From Diphasiastrum complanatum (Eukaryota > Streptophyta > Lycopodiopsida > Lycopodiales > Lycopodiaceae), in contig CM055109.1 of NCBI GenBank assembly GCA_029204225.1, positions 41,958,544 through 42,022,543 of the forward strand: a DNA stretch of 64,000 bases, written 5' to 3'. Under the pieces are notes generated by a model. That model was not told where the DNA came from. It saw nothing but the letters and a program-made list of their open reading frames with translations, and did no database searches. Below, piece by piece: positions 61,620 to 64,000 of this stretch (position 1 is the stretch's first letter; the number at the start of each line of letters is the position of its first letter). A program made the position numbers and the translations under genes.

Positions 61620-64000
61620 AAAAACTACTCCTCGTAATACTGCCATAGACAACCACCATTGACGACAATGTCTATGAGTATTTTGTCAAGTGTTTGTAGC
61701 TGAACTGCACCGTTAGGAAAGATTTTATTGACAACATACGGGCCCTCACTTAGGAATTTCAATTTCTCGGGGTGTTTCTTCGATGTATAAAGAAACACCT
61801 AGTCACCTAAGTGTAAATCCTTGTCGCGCAAGTGACAGTCATGCCAGGCCTTTTGACGTCCTTTGTTAACTAGTTGTGCGTGGTAAGATATGAGTCTTGT
61901 CTCGCATAACTGGGCTAACGTAAATAGCCTTATCTTGACTTGTTGAGCAATTGTAGCTTTTTCAAAGAGATCTGTAGAAAAAACTTCCATGACTCTTAGG
62001 GAAGGTACTAAGAATTCTACACATATTACCACCTCTTGACCATACACTAGATGGAATGAGATAACCCATCCAGTGGCTTTCTCCGGGGTAGTGCGGTAAG
62101 CCCAGATAGCTGAGAAAAGTTTTTTTTCCCAATCAGAGCGACTGGTTTTAACTATCTTTGTCAATATTTTACATATCGTCTTGTTAGTTGATTCAACCTG
62201 GCCATTACATCTAGGATAGTACAGTGTACTCTTTCGGTGAACGACAAGGTAATGGCATAGCAAATTATCAATGACAACATTTAAAAAATGTGTGCCGCGA
62301 TCACTAACTATATCTATAGGACAACCAAAATGCGCTACAGTCTTTGCGTTGGCGTCCTTTGTTGCCCGAGCCTCAACCCATTTAGTGGCATAATCTGTGG
62401 TGATGAGAATATAATGGGCTTGGGTGTGTTTTGCTGCTGGATTGATTGGTCCAACAAAGTCAATCTCCCATTTTTGGAAGGCTTCGCCTTCTATAATGGG
62501 AGTCAAAGGTGTGAAGTCTACTTTTGTATTTTTCTTGGCTCATTGATAGACATCACATGTTTTAATAACAGTAAATGTGTCTTTAAATAATGATGACCAC
62601 CACAATCCTGCTCGAAGGATAATCTTAGTTGTTGCTTCAACAGAGAAGTGACCGTCGCCAATGCCCTCATGAGCCTAAGATATGATAGGTCGTATCTCAA
62701 ATTCATAAGTGCATCGTCGGATAATACCGTCAACGTCCCTTTTGTAAAGTTGTCCAGCTATTAGCTGAAAGGGCACCGCTTTAAGTAAAAAAATTTCTTT
62801 TTGCAGCCGTTTTCAGGCCTTCTTTGAGTCTGTTTGTTGTTAGGAACTGAGTGATCTCCTCAGCCCATAAGGGTGTAGCATCAATTTGAAAAAGACATGC
62901 ATCAAGAAGATCATTGTTGACTAATGCAGTTGCTTTTTCAGCATTAGGGAGCCGGGAAAGGTGATCCGCCATAAAACATTGGGTTCCTTTTCGAACGACT
63001 ACGCAAAATTAAATTCCTCTAATATCAACAGCCATCGAGCTATACGTCCCATTTTACAGGATTTATTAACAATATATAACAGGGCTTGATGGTCGGTGTA
63101 GAAGGCAAAGGTTTGGCCTAGTAAGTAATGTCGTAGTGGTTGAACAACATAGACCATTGCCAATGCTTCTCGTTCGGTTGTGGTATAGTTTACTTCAGCA
63201 GGCACCAGTTGCTTGCTCAAGAAATGTATTGGGAAATCTTTGCCAAACTCGTCTAGCTGTGCAAGAGGACCTCCAATGGCATACTTACTGACATCAGTAT
63301 GCACATGGAACTCTTTCGTGTAGTCTGGCGAACGGAGTATGGATGTCGCGGTAAGGGCAGTTTTCAACTCCTCAAAGGCTTTAATGCGTTCTTTGGTCCA
63401 TCGAGGGTCTACCACAACTAAATAAACGAGTCGTGCCTTGCCGACATAATCGATTATAAAAATGCAATAATAATTAGTGTGACCGAGAAAAATGTAAACT
63501 TCCTTCACTATTGCAAATAAGGGCATTTCAACTATTACCTTGATTTTTGAAGGGTCGGTAGAAATACCGTCCTTTGAAATTATATGTCCGAGTACTACCC
63601 CATGGGTGACCCAGATTTGACACTAATCAGGGTTAAGTGAAATTCCAAATCTACGGCAGCGAATAAAAATTTTCTCCAGTGCATCAAGGTCCGTAGCCGC
63701 TGATGAATGTACACCCAGATCGTCGAGATAAATCTTGTAACGAGTTTTGGAAGGCCAGTTGCATGACTCTCTGAAACGTTGAAGGGGCGTTGCATAAGCC
63801 AAAAGGCATAACATTATAAGCATAAACCCCATTTTCTGTTGCAAAGGTTGTTTTATGTTTATCTTTAGGGGCTATTTGAACAAGAAAATTATCGCTGAAT
63901 CCATCCAAGAAGCTGAAAGCTTCAGCTCCTACCATTTCCTTCAAGATTTAGGTCATTAAAGACAAGAGAAAATGGTCTTTCTTCGTAACCGCATTAAAGT
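61620..64000 (-). mobile_element. Ty3/gypsy pol region, cut by the window end
   Basis: From 64000 leftwards on the minus strand: reverse transcriptase (KEMVGAEAFSFLDGFSD, NVMPFGLCNAPSTFQRVM, then the catalytic YLDDLGVHS near 63730 after a frameshift); RNase H (FHVHTDVSKYAIGGPLAQ, FYTDHQALLYIVN); a linker (MADHLSRLPNAEKAT); integrase (WEIDFVGPINPAAKHT, TDYATKWVEA, FGCPIDIVSDRGTHFLN, YYPRCNGQVESTNKTI, carrying the D-D-E pattern); and a GPY/F tail (EGPYVVNKIFPNGAVQLQTL) ending near 61630. RT-RNH-INT order makes it gypsy. Frameshifts and stops occur in reverse transcriptase and before integrase, so it is inactive. Gag, protease and the 5' LTR would lie beyond 64000. Confidence 0.92.

Overview
The window is nuclear DNA of a land plant. 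Two spliced nuclear genes can be read on the minus strand: LHCB6, the photosystem II antenna protein CP24 (30295-31295, two exons), and MED20, a subunit of the Mediator head module (41411-56885, five coding exons over about 15.5 kb). Plant-type CCCTAAA telomere-like motifs and plant copia, gypsy, CACTA and LINE remnants agree. CP24 is reported missing from Pinaceae and Gnetales, so those groups are unlikely. Introns crowded with transposons and very long CT microsatellites suggest a large genome, possibly a fern or other non-angiosperm, but the window does not settle this.

Layout. 1-5.7 kb: AT-rich DNA with an unidentified Cys/His-rich reading frame and three GC-rich fold-backs. 5.7-6.1 kb: a spliced fragment resembling the C-terminal half of a beta-class (N4/N6) DNA methylase. 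6.7-10.2 kb: a 351-bp tandem array running into the tail of a Ty3/gypsy integrase, then a polypurine tract and LTR-like DNA. 10.2-11.5 kb: a degenerate transposon-like frame. 11.5-15 kb: giant (CT)n tracts and a 600-bp tandem duplication carrying telomere-like motifs. 15-18 kb: a decayed copia element. 18.7-19.5 kb: a CACTA transposase relic. 20.9-26.1 kb: an almost complete copia element with 5' LTR, PBS, gag-pol, PPT and a truncated 3' LTR. 26.5-27.9 kb: a gypsy remnant next to an LTR with 11-bp terminal inverted repeats.

30-31.5 kb holds LHCB6 with a CCAAT/GATAAG pair upstream. 32-40 kb is a mosaic of copia fragments, one junction of which holds an antisense piece resembling a methylase. 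41.4-56.9 kb is MED20; its 9.7-kb intron 3 hosts gypsy and copia fragments, direct repeats and an exon-like stretch. Beyond its 5' end lie a LINE 5' half (57.5-58.6 kb), an LTR related to the one at 27.3 kb, a possible non-autonomous LTR element with an unknown reading frame (58.7-61.6 kb), and a gypsy pol region cut by the window end.

Only LHCB6 and MED20 look like functional host genes. They have unrelated roles (thylakoid light harvesting; RNA polymerase II transcription) and are neighbours by position only. Nearly everything else is decayed mobile DNA. The least explained items are the two methylase-like fragments, the unknown frame of the 59-60.7 kb element, and the fold-back cluster at 3.3-4.3 kb.
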